A stretch of 64,000 nt of DNA from NCBI RefSeq assembly GCF_020526085.1, contig NZ_CP084875.1:124001-188000 (forward strand), given 5' to 3'. Below the pieces are notes generated by a model. That model saw only the letters and a program-made list of their open reading frames with translations. It did not search any database and was not told where the DNA came from. The stretch is from Klebsiella africana. GTDB lineage: Bacteria > Pseudomonadota > Gammaproteobacteria > Enterobacterales > Enterobacteriaceae. The number at the start of each line of letters is the position of its first letter. The stretch's first letter is position 1. Positions 44,601 through 54,241 of the stretch are shown one piece after another. Position numbers and translations under genes: made by a program.

Positions 44601-45610
44601 TGAGTGATGTTGAACGCGGTACAAGCAAAGACAAATACTTAACCGGAAACAGCAAACGTACATTTGTCGATCAAAAAAGCGGACTTCCACCTTTACGTAC
44701 TTCTCCTACACAGAAGCGACTATTTACTCTAGCAAATGGGCGTAAAGTTGAAGCTCGCTACGTTGTCGTCCCTGGCTCAGAAGTTGCTAATAAAACGCTC
44801 GTTCATGAACTAAACCCACGAAATCAAGAGGCAGTTGACGATCTCTCTACTAGAGAAATTCTTCCTTTAATTAAAGAGAATGGGGTTACAACTGAAGCTA
44901 TTGCCGTCTACCGGGACGGCCAATTTTACCTAATTGAAGGAAGTAGGCGTCGTTACTGCTGCATAAAATGTTCGGTTGACTTACCTTTATGGGCCTTCGA
45001 TGTAGAGGTTAGCCGTGAAGATGTCGATTGTATTGTTAATGCTGCACAAACGGCAAAACGATTCTCGTATCGTGAAGTTGGTATTAAATACCTTGAAATC
45101 ATGAATAATAAGGGTTTTACAACCAATGAGGAACTTGCTTCTTATCTTAATATTGGTATTGAATCGATAAGAAAGAGAATTCAGGCTGCAAAAATCAGTA
45201 AAGAACTTATTAGAATATTCCCAGATAGTGAGGGGATACCTAATACTTATTATAGTAAATTGGCTAGAATTGAAAAAACCGCTAATGCTAATAACATTCC
45301 TCTGACAGAGCTAACATCTGAAGTAGGTGCGGATGACAATAAAATTACTAACATTAATGATATTGAGGAAGTTCAGAAGTCAATTTTAGATGGTTTACAT
45401 TCAGTTCTTAGTATTCTTTGTAATGATGTAAATAAACCGCAAAAATGGACGGTGACTGATATTGCTGCTTTTGATAATAAGGATACTTACGCTAGGGTAA
45501 AAAGAAGCGCTGATGGCCAGAAAGTAAGCTTTGAATTTAAGCGTATTGGTCAATCAACAATAAATGAGATTGAACGCTTAATTAAGGTTAGTATTAGCAA
45601 AGCAAAATAA
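44600..45610 (+). CDS. parB: ParB-type centromere-binding protein
   Basis: A 336-aa ParB of the P1/F class. YLIEGSRRRYCCIKC is the nucleotide-binding-type box, FTTNEELASYLNIGIESIRKRIQAAK is the helix-turn-helix and the C-terminal region could dimerise. It forms a coupled pair with parA. No dispersed AAAGTNACTTT site lies in or near this operon, so its centromere is more likely in the 66-bp array or the inverted repeats upstream of parA. Confidence 0.95.
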   Translation: MSDVERGTSKDKYLTGNSKRTFVDQKSGLPPLRTSPTQKRLFTLANGRKVEARYVVVPGSEVANKTLVHELNPRNQEAVDDLSTREILPLIKENGVTTEAIAVYRDGQFYLIEGSRRRYCCIKCSVDLPLWAFDVEVSREDVDCIVNAAQTAKRFSYREVGIKYLEIMNNKGFTTNEELASYLNIGIESIRKRIQAAKISKELIRIFPDSEGIPNTYYSKLARIEKTANANNIPLTELTSEVGADDNKITNINDIEEVQKSILDGLHSVLSILCNDVNKPQKWTVTDIAAFDNKDTYARVKRSADGQKVSFEFKRIGQSTINEIERLIKVSISKAK

Positions 45611-46209
45611 TTATTTTATTTTTGGTCATGATTCTTTAACAGGGATCATGACTTTCTCATTTATACAACTCACATGTACAACTTTGACACTGGAAGTTCT
45701 AACAGCTTTCTGTTTCACTGTTGGCAGAGAAGAATCCCTTTCCTCAAGTCCGTCTCTTGGTGCTCCAGCAGCTTTCAGAAGCATCATAGACAAAAACAAC
45801 CCCATTGTTCGCAGTCTGTTTCTTGTTGCTCTTGAAACCTTCAGGTGCACCGTCATGATTATACAACCAGCCTAACTAGTTAGGGCTGCGCCCAGCCTAC
45901 TCACGAATAACCCTGACAATGTACCGTCCTAAAGAACTCTATAACCCTCATATTGGGGGAGGGGCAACACCAACTAACGGGTCTGATCATGTCGAAATTC
46001 GACTCTGATCATTTCTGGAAATTTCCAGCAAAGCTGGTATCTATTGCCCTGATGTGAAAATTAACTTATCTGGTAGTTAGGTAGAAAGTTACTGTTATTG
46101 TTACTTTCTATAGTTACTTTCTATAGTTAGACAATGAATCTATGCCTAACGGCCCTAATCAGTATGAACCTGATCAGGGCACATTTTTTGATTAATGCAT
46201 GTTACTTGG
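45611..46209. other. gene-free region with outlying repeat copy and palindrome half-sites
   Basis: 599 bp after parB. At 45795-45825 CAACCCCATTGTTCGCAG repeats the core of the 66-bp array, so related DNA flanks parAB on both sides. At 46085-46130 there is a near palindrome match (AAAGTTACTGT) and two direct copies of GTTACTTTCTATA, i.e. half-sites. The only long frames here are AT-rich and lack ribosome-binding sites. Confidence 0.6.
46152..46180 (+). terminator. hairpin/terminator after parAB
   Basis: GCCCTAATCAG / CTGATCAGGGC (one mismatch) followed by ACATTTTTTG. Oriented for plus-strand transcripts; it may also insulate the convergent Ig-like gene. Confidence 0.6.
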
Positions 46210-48615
46210 TTACTTGATTTGCGGAAATTCGATAATGAAATTGCTTTCCCCTGTAGAACCGTTTTCTGCTGTGAAAATAGGAACAGTTGAGTTTTCACCG
46301 GTTCCAAGGTCTATCTGAATTTCTTTTGTCTCCCCGGGGTGAATAACGTTCCCAAGGATATTTATCGCATAATCTGCGTCCTTCCTGACCGTGATGTTTG
46401 CCGTTTGTATACCCTTAGCCAGTGAGCCATCGTTACGTCGTAGCTGTCCCGTCCGCATGACGGCCAACGGTGTGTTGTCACTGGTTTTTAGCGCCTTTAC
46501 AACACCCAAAGTTTTCAGCTTCTCAAGGGTGACCAGGTTTTTTGGGTAATAGGCGAACTGAATGCTTTTTTGAGTAGTGTTTCCTTTCGCGTCGGTAGCA
46601 TATGCGGTTAGTGTATATTTGTCCGTATTTGAATCCAGACTGGGGAAGAGACGAGGGTAATCAGGTGTATAACTACCGTCCGTATTCTGATTAAATCCCA
46701 AGATAACGCTATCCGACGCTGGTCCTCCTTTAAGTTCAAGTCTGACAAGGCTGGGTGCTGTTAACTCATCATTTAGCGTTATGCTGATGTTCTCAAGCCC
46801 GAAAACAGTAGCACCGGGGGATAGCGGCGCATTTTCATATTTAAAATTAACAACAGGAGGTGTCTTGTCGTTAATCAGATTTATGAATGGTGATGAAGTT
46901 TCATTGTTAAAGCTGTCCTTTGCCAGAAAGCCTAAATTGTATTTACCTTCGGCCAGTTTGCTGAGATCAAAACTATATGTGTAATCCTCGCCAGATAGAG
47001 CTGTTTGGATACCTGACAGTAGTTGGTCCCCGGTATCTGAATCAATCAGAGCAGCAGATTTGAGTTGCAACAAATCGCGGAATTTTCCGCGCCCTGGTTG
47101 CGTCACAAATAAGAGTACAGTTTTGTTTTCCTCTTGGTAACTGTATCCGGTTATTTTGGGTAAAAGATCAGTGTTCCAGTGATGTCTCTTTTCTACGGTG
47201 ACTGATGAAAGGGTTTTATCCATATCAGTCAATTTGAAGGCATAAGTTGTAATACCATTACCTGATTTTGGAATAGACCATGATACCGCACCGGTACACT
47301 CAGTCTCACCAGCTGGTATCTGACATATCTCAGTGTTTCCACTCATCGCCCTCTGACCATAATTTCGTGGAGACGCAGTGATCCTTACAGAACTGAATTT
47401 CACGGGCAGATCTATGGTATCCCAAAGGTAGCTACTCGAATTCATTTCTCCTTTTTTATCTGAAGTTAACCATACTCCAGGTGCTGCCGGGCTGGCCGGA
47501 GCCTCACTTCCTAAATTGATATTATAGGATAGTGAGCCTCCACCCCATTGATATCCGTTATGGATGACGTAAGCTACCTTATAGGCCGTTTTCGCGGATA
47601 CATAACTGTATCCATTCGCTTCGGAAATAATCGTGCCAAATTTCAAACCAGCTTTACTGTATTCCCTTCGATTATTCGATGGAACCCTGTACACGAGTGT
47701 TAAAGGGTTTTGGTTAACGGTCATTCCCGGCTTATATGCTATGTAACCTTCACTAAATCCCGGAACTACGCTTGTTTTAGAAGTCGGTTCATAAACAGCA
47801 AATAAAGTATATTCACCAAGATCTGAGTCAAATATGAACTTCTGATCCGGCAAAACTTTACGGTTTCCCGCTTTATCATAGAGCGTCACACGGAAACGAT
47901 ATTCCACATCAGCGTTTGATACAGGCATCCATGATGACCGACTCATATTCCCTTTTGTCCACGGTATTGAAAGGGATGCTGATCCACTGTCATAAACCAT
48001 ATCTGTAGTTGAAAAAACAGTATCATCAGGTTTTATCACCTGAATAGTCGCTTTATCAAAACCGGTGGCAGATTTGACGTTTTTCACATTCAGGTACAGC
48101 TTTGCTTCAGCCCCGAGGCCCAGTTCCCAACGCTCACCTGTTAAGACCATATCATATCCGGGGTTTTGGTCCACGCTCAGGTTATCTGACGAAGGCCCTA
48201 CAGTATCAATAATAAAATTGTGAGACGTGCTGTCGATAACAGTGTTTTGAGTATTCAGGATATCTGACGTTATTACATAACTTCCATCACTCAGTGGTGG
48301 CAATGTCAGCGTTTTACCATAAAATTCTTCACCAGTTGATGCCTTTATACGGTCATTGACCGTCACGCTCTCAGTAGTAAAGCTATATACTCCAACATTG
48401 TCTTTCTTTACTGTTACCTGAATTTTTCTGTCGAGTCCCGATATTATTCTTACCTGAATTTTTTCATTGGTATTTAGGATACCTGCTTCCGAACTGACTG
48501 ATTTATCCGTTCCATAGACATCCTTGAATACATATTCATACACACGAGCATATGAGGGGAGTGAAAAAGCGGAGAGGGCGATTAGTATTAAAGTAGTCTG
48601 TAAATTAATTTTCAT
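46210..48615 (-). CDS. secreted Ig-like protein, paralogue 2
   Basis: An 801-aa protein with signal peptide MKINLQTTLILIALSAFSLPSYA, then RVYEYVFKDVYGTDKSVSSEAG, a module closely matching paralogues 1 and 3. Ig-like modules follow (GLENISITLNDELTAPSLVR) and a conserved C-terminal block ends FIIEFPQIK. It is very similar to paralogue 3 over its length, especially the last ~200 residues. It starts 137 nt after paralogue 3, in the same direction. No anchor is seen. Surface function inferred. Confidence 0.8.
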   Translation of the reverse strand: MKINLQTTLILIALSAFSLPSYARVYEYVFKDVYGTDKSVSSEAGILNTNEKIQVRIISGLDRKIQVTVKKDNVGVYSFTTESVTVNDRIKASTGEEFYGKTLTLPPLSDGSYVITSDILNTQNTVIDSTSHNFIIDTVGPSSDNLSVDQNPGYDMVLTGERWELGLGAEAKLYLNVKNVKSATGFDKATIQVIKPDDTVFSTTDMVYDSGSASLSIPWTKGNMSRSSWMPVSNADVEYRFRVTLYDKAGNRKVLPDQKFIFDSDLGEYTLFAVYEPTSKTSVVPGFSEGYIAYKPGMTVNQNPLTLVYRVPSNNRREYSKAGLKFGTIISEANGYSYVSAKTAYKVAYVIHNGYQWGGGSLSYNINLGSEAPASPAAPGVWLTSDKKGEMNSSSYLWDTIDLPVKFSSVRITASPRNYGQRAMSGNTEICQIPAGETECTGAVSWSIPKSGNGITTYAFKLTDMDKTLSSVTVEKRHHWNTDLLPKITGYSYQEENKTVLLFVTQPGRGKFRDLLQLKSAALIDSDTGDQLLSGIQTALSGEDYTYSFDLSKLAEGKYNLGFLAKDSFNNETSSPFINLINDKTPPVVNFKYENAPLSPGATVFGLENISITLNDELTAPSLVRLELKGGPASDSVILGFNQNTDGSYTPDYPRLFPSLDSNTDKYTLTAYATDAKGNTTQKSIQFAYYPKNLVTLEKLKTLGVVKALKTSDNTPLAVMRTGQLRRNDGSLAKGIQTANITVRKDADYAINILGNVIHPGETKEIQIDLGTGENSTVPIFTAENGSTGESNFIIEFPQIK

Positions 48616-48752
48616 ATCAAATTATTAATCCAAAAAATTCGTGAAGTTTATGCCTTGGAGAAAGTTACTTTTTCTGATTGCATGCTTTTAACAACACCAT
48701 ATTGTACGAAACGCCACCAGCCCCACATAGCAGAGGCGGTGGCCGTCGAGAG
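48616..48752. promoter_or_regulatory. spacer between two Ig-like paralogues with one palindrome
   Basis: 137 bp with an exact AAAGTTACTTT at 48661-48671. It must hold the promoter of paralogue 2 if the genes are not co-transcribed; no clear elements seen. Confidence 0.35.
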
Positions 48753-51158
48753 TTAGTTAAGTTGTGGGAACTCGATGATGAAGTTGCTTTGACCCGTAGA
48801 CCCGTTGATAGCCGGAAAAATCGGAACCGTGGAGTTTTCGCCAGTTCCGAGGTCAAGCTGTATTTCTTTAGTTTCCCCGGGATGGATCACCGTTCCCAGA
48901 ATGTTGATGGCATACTCAGCGTCGCTTCTGACCGTGATATTTGCCGTCTGCATACCCTGGGCAAGAGAGCCATCGTTCCGTCTCAACTGGCCGGTACGCA
49001 TGACTGCCAGAGGTGTGTTGTCACTGGTTTTGAGTGCTTTAACCACGCCCAGTGTTTTCAGTTTCTCCAGGGTAACGAGATTTTTAGGGAAGTAGGCGAA
49101 CTGAATGCTTTTTTGGGACGTATTACCTTTAGCATCTGTGGCATATGCAGTGAGAGTGTATTTATCCGTCGACGTATCCAGAGTAGGAAACAGCCGTGGG
49201 TAATCAGGTGTGTAGCTACCATCAACATTCTGGTTGAAACCAAGGACTACGCTATCAGATGCAGGCCCCCCTCGTAGTTCCAGGCGGAGAAGAGTAGGTT
49301 TAGTCAGCTCATCGTTTAGTTTAATGGATATATTCTCCAGACCATAGACCGTGTTGCCGGAGGTGAGCGGGGCATTGTCGTAGTTAAAGCTGATCTCAGG
49401 GGGAGTCATATCATGCACTAACGTGATGAATGGAGAAGATGTTTCATTTTCGAAGGTATCTTTTGCCAGAAAGTTTAAGTCGTATCTTCCTTCAGCCAAC
49501 TTACTTAAGTCAAACGCATAAGTATAATCTTCACCAGAAAGCGCTATTTTGGCTCCATTCAGCACCTGCATACCTGAATTAGCATCAATCAGTTCAGCGG
49601 ACTTAAGCTGAAGTTGATCTCTGAAGGTACCATTACCGGGTTGGGTAACAAATAAAAGTACTTTTTTCTTATCTTCCTGATAGTCATATCCCTTTATCCT
49701 CGGTAGAAGGTTTGTGTTCCAGTAGTTCCTCCTTTCCTGATTAATTGATGAAAGTGTCTTGTCCTCATTATACATTTTAAAAGAATATGTCACGCCTCCA
49801 TTGCCACTTTTAGCAATTGACCACGGTACCGGCCCGCTGCACTCAGTCTCACCTGGTTGGATTTGACAGATTTCCAGGTTACCTGTAAATGCTCTCTGGA
49901 TATAATTTCTCGCAGAAGCACGGATCCTCGCTGAAATAAATTTCACCGGTAGATCACTTGTTTTCCATAAATAGTTAAAAGAATTAATTTCACCTTTTGT
50001 GTCCGTCGTGAGCCAAACGCTACTAGGCATTTCCGGTCCGACAGGCGTGTCGGGACCCAGTTTAAGGTTATAGTTTGCAGTAGCGCCGCCCCATTGGTAC
50101 CCGTTATGTATATCGTACCTGTTGTTATATGCTGTTGTTGCCGCCACATAGGCGTAACCGTTAGCTTCTGAAATGATAGAGCCAAAACTTAAACCAGCTT
50201 TGTTGTATTTTCTTACATTGTTGATGGGGATACGATAGATTAAGGTAATCGGGTTTTGATTAACTGTCATACCCGCTTTATAAGCTATATAACCCGAAGT
50301 GAACCCTGGAACAACGCTTGTTTGCGCTTCGGGGTCCCGTATAGCAATAAGAGTGTATTCACCCAGTTGGTCATCAAATACAAATTTCTGTTCCGGTAAT
50401 ACTTTTCGGGAGCCTGCTTTGTCAAAGAGTGTAACCCGGAAACGATACTCTACATCAGCATTTGATGAAGGCATCCAGGAGGCCTTTTTCCGGTTCCCTA
50501 AAGTCCATGCAGCAGACAGGGAGGAAGACCCGCTATCATAGTCCATAGCAGTAATGGAATAGACGCTATTATCGGGATTAATAACCTGTAATGTAGCTTT
50601 ATCGAAACCAGCGACTGCTTTAACGTTGTTAACGTTCACATATAGTTTTTGGTCGGCTCCAAGGCCCAGTTCCCACCTTTCTCCCTGGGTGACCATTTCA
50701 TACCCCGGTTTCTGTAAAATGCTCAAATCGTCCGCTGTTGGGCCCACACTATCTATGGTGAAATCCTGTGTGGTGGAGTCGACCAGAGCACCCTGTGTGT
50801 TAAGTATTTCAGAGATAACCTGATACAGTCCATCACTCAGGGGAGGAAGCGTGATGATTTTCCCGTAGAACTCTTCACCTGTTGATGCCTTAATTCGATC
50901 ACTTACCTTAATGCTATCGGTTGTCGTGCTGTAAACCTCCGTTCCTGACTTCCGGACAGATACGTGTACTTTGCGATCTAGGCCGGAAATCAGGCTCAAC
51001 TGAATTTTTTCGTTAGTGTTAAGAATGCCGGTTTCCGCACTGACTGATTTCTCCGCGCCGTAGATATCTTTGATAGTGTACTCATAAACACGGGAATGCC
51101 CGGGCAATGAAAGAGTGCCGAGTATTAGCGTTGTCAGAAGCTTGAATTTTAATTTCAT
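48753..51158 (-). CDS. secreted Ig-like protein, paralogue 3
   Basis: An 801-aa protein with signal peptide MKLKFKLLTTLILGTLSLPGHS, then RVYEYTIKDIYGAEKSVSAETG. Nearly the same length and modules as paralogue 2, with the same C-terminal block (GENSTVPIFPAINGSTGQSNFI). The synonymous differences between paralogues 2 and 3 are numerous, so the duplication is not recent. An even-spaced palindrome variant AAAGTACTTT (49654) is inside, read as KVLL. Confidence 0.8.
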   Translation of the reverse strand: MKLKFKLLTTLILGTLSLPGHSRVYEYTIKDIYGAEKSVSAETGILNTNEKIQLSLISGLDRKVHVSVRKSGTEVYSTTTDSIKVSDRIKASTGEEFYGKIITLPPLSDGLYQVISEILNTQGALVDSTTQDFTIDSVGPTADDLSILQKPGYEMVTQGERWELGLGADQKLYVNVNNVKAVAGFDKATLQVINPDNSVYSITAMDYDSGSSSLSAAWTLGNRKKASWMPSSNADVEYRFRVTLFDKAGSRKVLPEQKFVFDDQLGEYTLIAIRDPEAQTSVVPGFTSGYIAYKAGMTVNQNPITLIYRIPINNVRKYNKAGLSFGSIISEANGYAYVAATTAYNNRYDIHNGYQWGGATANYNLKLGPDTPVGPEMPSSVWLTTDTKGEINSFNYLWKTSDLPVKFISARIRASARNYIQRAFTGNLEICQIQPGETECSGPVPWSIAKSGNGGVTYSFKMYNEDKTLSSINQERRNYWNTNLLPRIKGYDYQEDKKKVLLFVTQPGNGTFRDQLQLKSAELIDANSGMQVLNGAKIALSGEDYTYAFDLSKLAEGRYDLNFLAKDTFENETSSPFITLVHDMTPPEISFNYDNAPLTSGNTVYGLENISIKLNDELTKPTLLRLELRGGPASDSVVLGFNQNVDGSYTPDYPRLFPTLDTSTDKYTLTAYATDAKGNTSQKSIQFAYFPKNLVTLEKLKTLGVVKALKTSDNTPLAVMRTGQLRRNDGSLAQGMQTANITVRSDAEYAINILGTVIHPGETKEIQLDLGTGENSTVPIFPAINGSTGQSNFIIEFPQLN

Positions 51159-51581
51159 ATCATTTCCAATCTAAAGCATGGTTAAAAGGTTGCATTGTGA
51201 GTCGCTCTTAACCACTGACGGAGCGATACATGCCAAAAAGTTACTTTCTATCTATATTGTAAAAACAATGGATGTTAATGATTTTGCACCAAGCACAATG
51301 GCTTATTTCACATTCTGGAAAAAAGCCTGCCTGTTCTTCCTGACTGGCGCGTGTAGTGAGCGATGCAATACCCAGCTTTATTCATTACACTCTCTCAGCT
51401 TCAGATTTATCCATACTCAGTCAAGCCGATAGTGGTTTGTGAACAGTCAATCATTTTCACCAAAACAATAGGTTGGAATACGAATCAACATAACCAACAC
51501 CACCCACATGCAAAAGTAACTTTTCGGACGACATTCATTCCCGCATCCAGTAAAAGTGACTTTTTACATCGCAAATCCAGG
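51159..51581. promoter_or_regulatory. gene-free region with three palindromes
   Basis: 423 bp with exact copies at 51237 (T centre), 51513 (A) and 51553 (G); the last two are 40 bp apart. Probably contains the promoter of Ig-like paralogue 3. No gene seen. Confidence 0.5.
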
Positions 51582-52001
51582 TTAAAAGGTCAGAGTATGA
51601 TTCACCATGGCTACTGCCATTGGTCTTGAACCGCTGGTATCATCTACCTCTACGGCTATATCTATCCAATGGTCGGGGTCGGAAACCCAGTCAATCAGCT
51701 CTTTAATGGACAGGCTGTATCTGACCTTAATTTTCTTAATGCTGTCATTGCCAAACCAGTTAATTCGGTTCACATGCTGTTTGATGTAGTACACATCCCA
51801 TGAGCCATGGCCCAAAAAGTCCTTACCCCACTGCCGCTTATGCTCTCGCCAGTCACAGGGCAGAACGTCTGCACGAAAAAGACTGTCTGTTATCTGATAG
51901 ATATCTGAAAACCCGACCTCGCTATCGGGGATCATTTCCAGGTACAGGTATCCGGCAACCGGATGCTTCGTGCTAATGACCACGTGTTTCGAGCTCATCA
52001 T
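51582..52001 (-). CDS. hypothetical protein
   Basis: A 139-aa soluble protein (MMSSKHVVISTKHPVAGYLYLEMIPDSE...), alternating strands and helices with several Trp and His. No signal peptide or membrane segment. GGAAC lies just before the ATG, so the second Met may be the start. Isolated on the minus strand with no close partner. Family not recognised. Confidence 0.6.
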   Translation of the reverse strand: MMSSKHVVISTKHPVAGYLYLEMIPDSEVGFSDIYQITDSLFRADVLPCDWREHKRQWGKDFLGHGSWDVYYIKQHVNRINWFGNDSIKKIKVRYSLSIKELIDWVSDPDHWIDIAVEVDDTSGSRPMAVAMVNHTLTF

Positions 52002-52547
52002 TGTTCCGTTTACCGTATGAACAGTCCTAACGCCAATAATCCAGTTATATCAAAATTTGTTTCAGAAATTCCTGAATAACAGGACAAAAAAAATCCAGAG
52101 AGGAAAGAAATGCGGGACAAAAAGGGTCTTTCAGGATCGCTTATTTTGATATCGTCTATTAACTATTCCATCCCGAGATGTTCAAATGACGCCAGTATGC
52201 AGCGCGGGAAATGTGAAAACAGAATGTGCAGCAAGAAGAAAACGACATAGAAGGAGAGGGAGGCTCATTCACATCACTGATGACAGCTATATTAACAGCA
52301 GAATGCTTGATCAGATATCCGACGACGTGATGTATCAGGAAGCATTCAGAAAAGGAACTTAACGACGAACGTAAAAAAACACACTCCCACGGCCTTAAAG
52401 TACCTTTAAGTCGGGAAAAACCAAAATTTTCTATGTTAGATTATTATCTGTTTTAGTAGGCCAGAACTAAACCAGTGCCCTGTCTGGTAAAAGGGAGTGG
52501 CGGTAGCTTCTCAAAATTCAGTTTAACTTCCAGATTATTCAAGCGGG
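52002..52547. other. gap with a possible 46-aa gene and a palindrome
   Basis: A 546-bp stretch. A 46-codon frame at 52110-52250 begins MRDKKGLSGSL with GAGAGG 6 nt upstream and may be a small gene; no family can be named. CTTAAAG-tac-CTTTAAG (52394-52410) is a perfect inverted repeat. The rest is empty as far as I can see. Confidence 0.4.
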
Positions 52548-52907
52548 ATGTATATGCATGCAACTCATCTGACGAAAAAATTTAATGTTTTGGCGGTCGT
52601 CTATTTCACAATCATTGCTTGTGGTCAGATTGTTCTGTTCCCTCATTCTCAGCCCATTTTCCTGTTCCTCGTGACTATGGCTATGGCGGTTCGCTTATTT
52701 ACCCTGCGGCCTCAATATAAAAATTTACGATTTCTGGTTTTGTCCATCATCTCACACCACCTTGTTTTTACCATTCTTTCACTCATCCAACTCTATATCG
52801 ATGCCAGGTATAGCAGGGCAAGTTTCATTGAGTATCAGATGGTTTATGCGCCTTTGCTCATCGGGATGGGATATGTGTATTTCAACGTCTGGAGAGCGCG
52901 TACCTAA
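52548..52907 (+). CDS. small multi-pass membrane protein
   Basis: A 119-aa protein with about four membrane segments (FNVLAVVYFTIIACGQIVLF, IFLFLVTMAMAVRLF, FLVLSIISHHLVFTILSLIQLY, MVYAPLLIGMGYVYFNVW). Likely an inner-membrane protein. No motif allows a family name; no near partner. Confidence 0.65.
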   Translation: MYMHATHLTKKFNVLAVVYFTIIACGQIVLFPHSQPIFLFLVTMAMAVRLFTLRPQYKNLRFLVLSIISHHLVFTILSLIQLYIDARYSRASFIEYQMVYAPLLIGMGYVYFNVWRART

Positions 52908-53098
52908 CATCCTTCCGACTTCTTTGGATAAAAGAGCTTGCATGAATTGTTCTACCCACAAAGCCATACCGCTGACCTTTTCTTGTGAAGTGGCAACAGG
53001 TACAGGTGTCCCCGTTAAGGGGTCAGACTGTTGTACGTTACCGGGTTAATAACGAGTATCGGGAATTGACCAGCGATACCCATTAGACAGGATTAAAC

Positions 53099-53605
53099 AT
53101 GTTGATTAATAATAAAATTACAAAACAAATAAAAGCAAAAAAAAGGAAGGCCATTAAAATATTTTGGACGTGCAATGCCATCGAAAGGAAATATCCTCAA
53201 CCTATTTTTATAGCCCTTCTTTGGTTACCTTGGCTTCCTTTAATAGCATATATAAAGCTATTCCCGCAATTTTCTCCTTTAATTGCATTGGCGATATACG
53301 GACTTGGGATTATAACAATACTTTCTGTATGGTTCTATTTGGGTCTTCCTAAAAGCTGGATTGATTCACTGGACCGTCAAATTTTGAAGTACCGGTCAGA
53401 TATGTCATTTATTGATGAGCTCAAAGATGTACACACTGATGATTTTATTGAACATGGCAAGGAAATACTAACGATTAGCGACATTCAATATTGGGCTAAT
53501 GACCAAGAATGGCAACTGGAGAAACTACATAGAAAATATAGTCGCGTCAAAATCAAAAAAGAGGTGGTTGTTAACCTTAAAAGTTTTGAAATTAAAAAGG
53601 ACTGA
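53099..53605 (+). CDS. membrane protein with cytoplasmic domain
   Basis: A 168-aa protein: basic N-terminus, two membrane segments (IFIALLWLPWLPLIAYIKL and PLIALAIYGLGIITILSVWFYLG), then a charged ~80-residue cytoplasmic part. Lys-rich at both ends. Followed 36 nt later by an exact palindrome (53641). No family recognised. Confidence 0.65.
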   Translation: MLINNKITKQIKAKKRKAIKIFWTCNAIERKYPQPIFIALLWLPWLPLIAYIKLFPQFSPLIALAIYGLGIITILSVWFYLGLPKSWIDSLDRQILKYRSDMSFIDELKDVHTDDFIEHGKEILTISDIQYWANDQEWQLEKLHRKYSRVKIKKEVVVNLKSFEIKKD

Positions 53606-53662
53606 TGTCCATTCATTAATTTTCAATTATCAAATTGCAGAAAGTTACTTTCTGGGGGATCT

Positions 53663-54241
53663 ATGTCAGAAAAGATAATCAAAAGGGGGGGCGAGCTCAT
53701 AGAGTTGCCCTCTCACAACAACAATGCCATAAAAACCGAGATGCAGACCAGGACAGAAAAACCCAAAACGAAAATCACCAAAGCGCAAAGAGCAGAACTC
53801 AGATTAAAATTTGCGTGCAGGTGTGCCTACTGCGGCTGTGAGCTGAAGGAAAAGGGCTGGCATGCCGATCATGTAGAGCCAGTTCGTAGAGATTTCGATA
53901 TAGTTCGCGCGCCCCAGGGGAGTAGGGTGAGTCACGTTGCACGAAGCAATGGACGAGTATTTCATCCTGATCGCCATGATTTAGATAATCTTTTCCCTGC
54001 GTGTTCAGCATGCAATCTTTTCAAAGCGACATATTCGATCGAAGGATTCAGGGAACAGATTGCCCACCAGCCTGAGCGTGCTCAGGCATACTCAGTCAAT
54101 TTCCGCACAGCCCAACGATTTGGGCTGGTAACGGTTATTGAGAAACCTGTGGTTTTCTGGTTTGAGGCGTACGATGCCTCAAAAGAACTTGAACCCCAGC
54201 TTTCTTATTTTTTGGCACACCGGGAGGCTTATCAGGATTGA
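53663..54241 (+). CDS. HNH-family endonuclease
   Basis: A 192-aa protein with an HNH core at residues ~50-115: CRCAYCGCEL, GWHADHVEPVRR, then HDLDNLFPACSACNLFKA. The two CxxC pairs would bind structural zinc and the DH plus N residues the catalytic metal, as in HNH nucleases. GGGGG lies 5 nt before the ATG. It overlaps the convergent lipoprotein gene by 10 nt. It may be a defence or homing-type nuclease; target not known. Confidence 0.88.
   Translation: MSEKIIKRGGELIELPSHNNNAIKTEMQTRTEKPKTKITKAQRAELRLKFACRCAYCGCELKEKGWHADHVEPVRRDFDIVRAPQGSRVSHVARSNGRVFHPDRHDLDNLFPACSACNLFKATYSIEGFREQIAHQPERAQAYSVNFRTAQRFGLVTVIEKPVVFWFEAYDASKELEPQLSYFLAHREAYQD

Noticed and set aside
43353-45610. parAB as source of the AAAGTNACTTT-binding protein
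   Set aside because: Not excluded, but the operon and its surroundings lack exact copies of the motif, unlike the orphan ParB-like gene.
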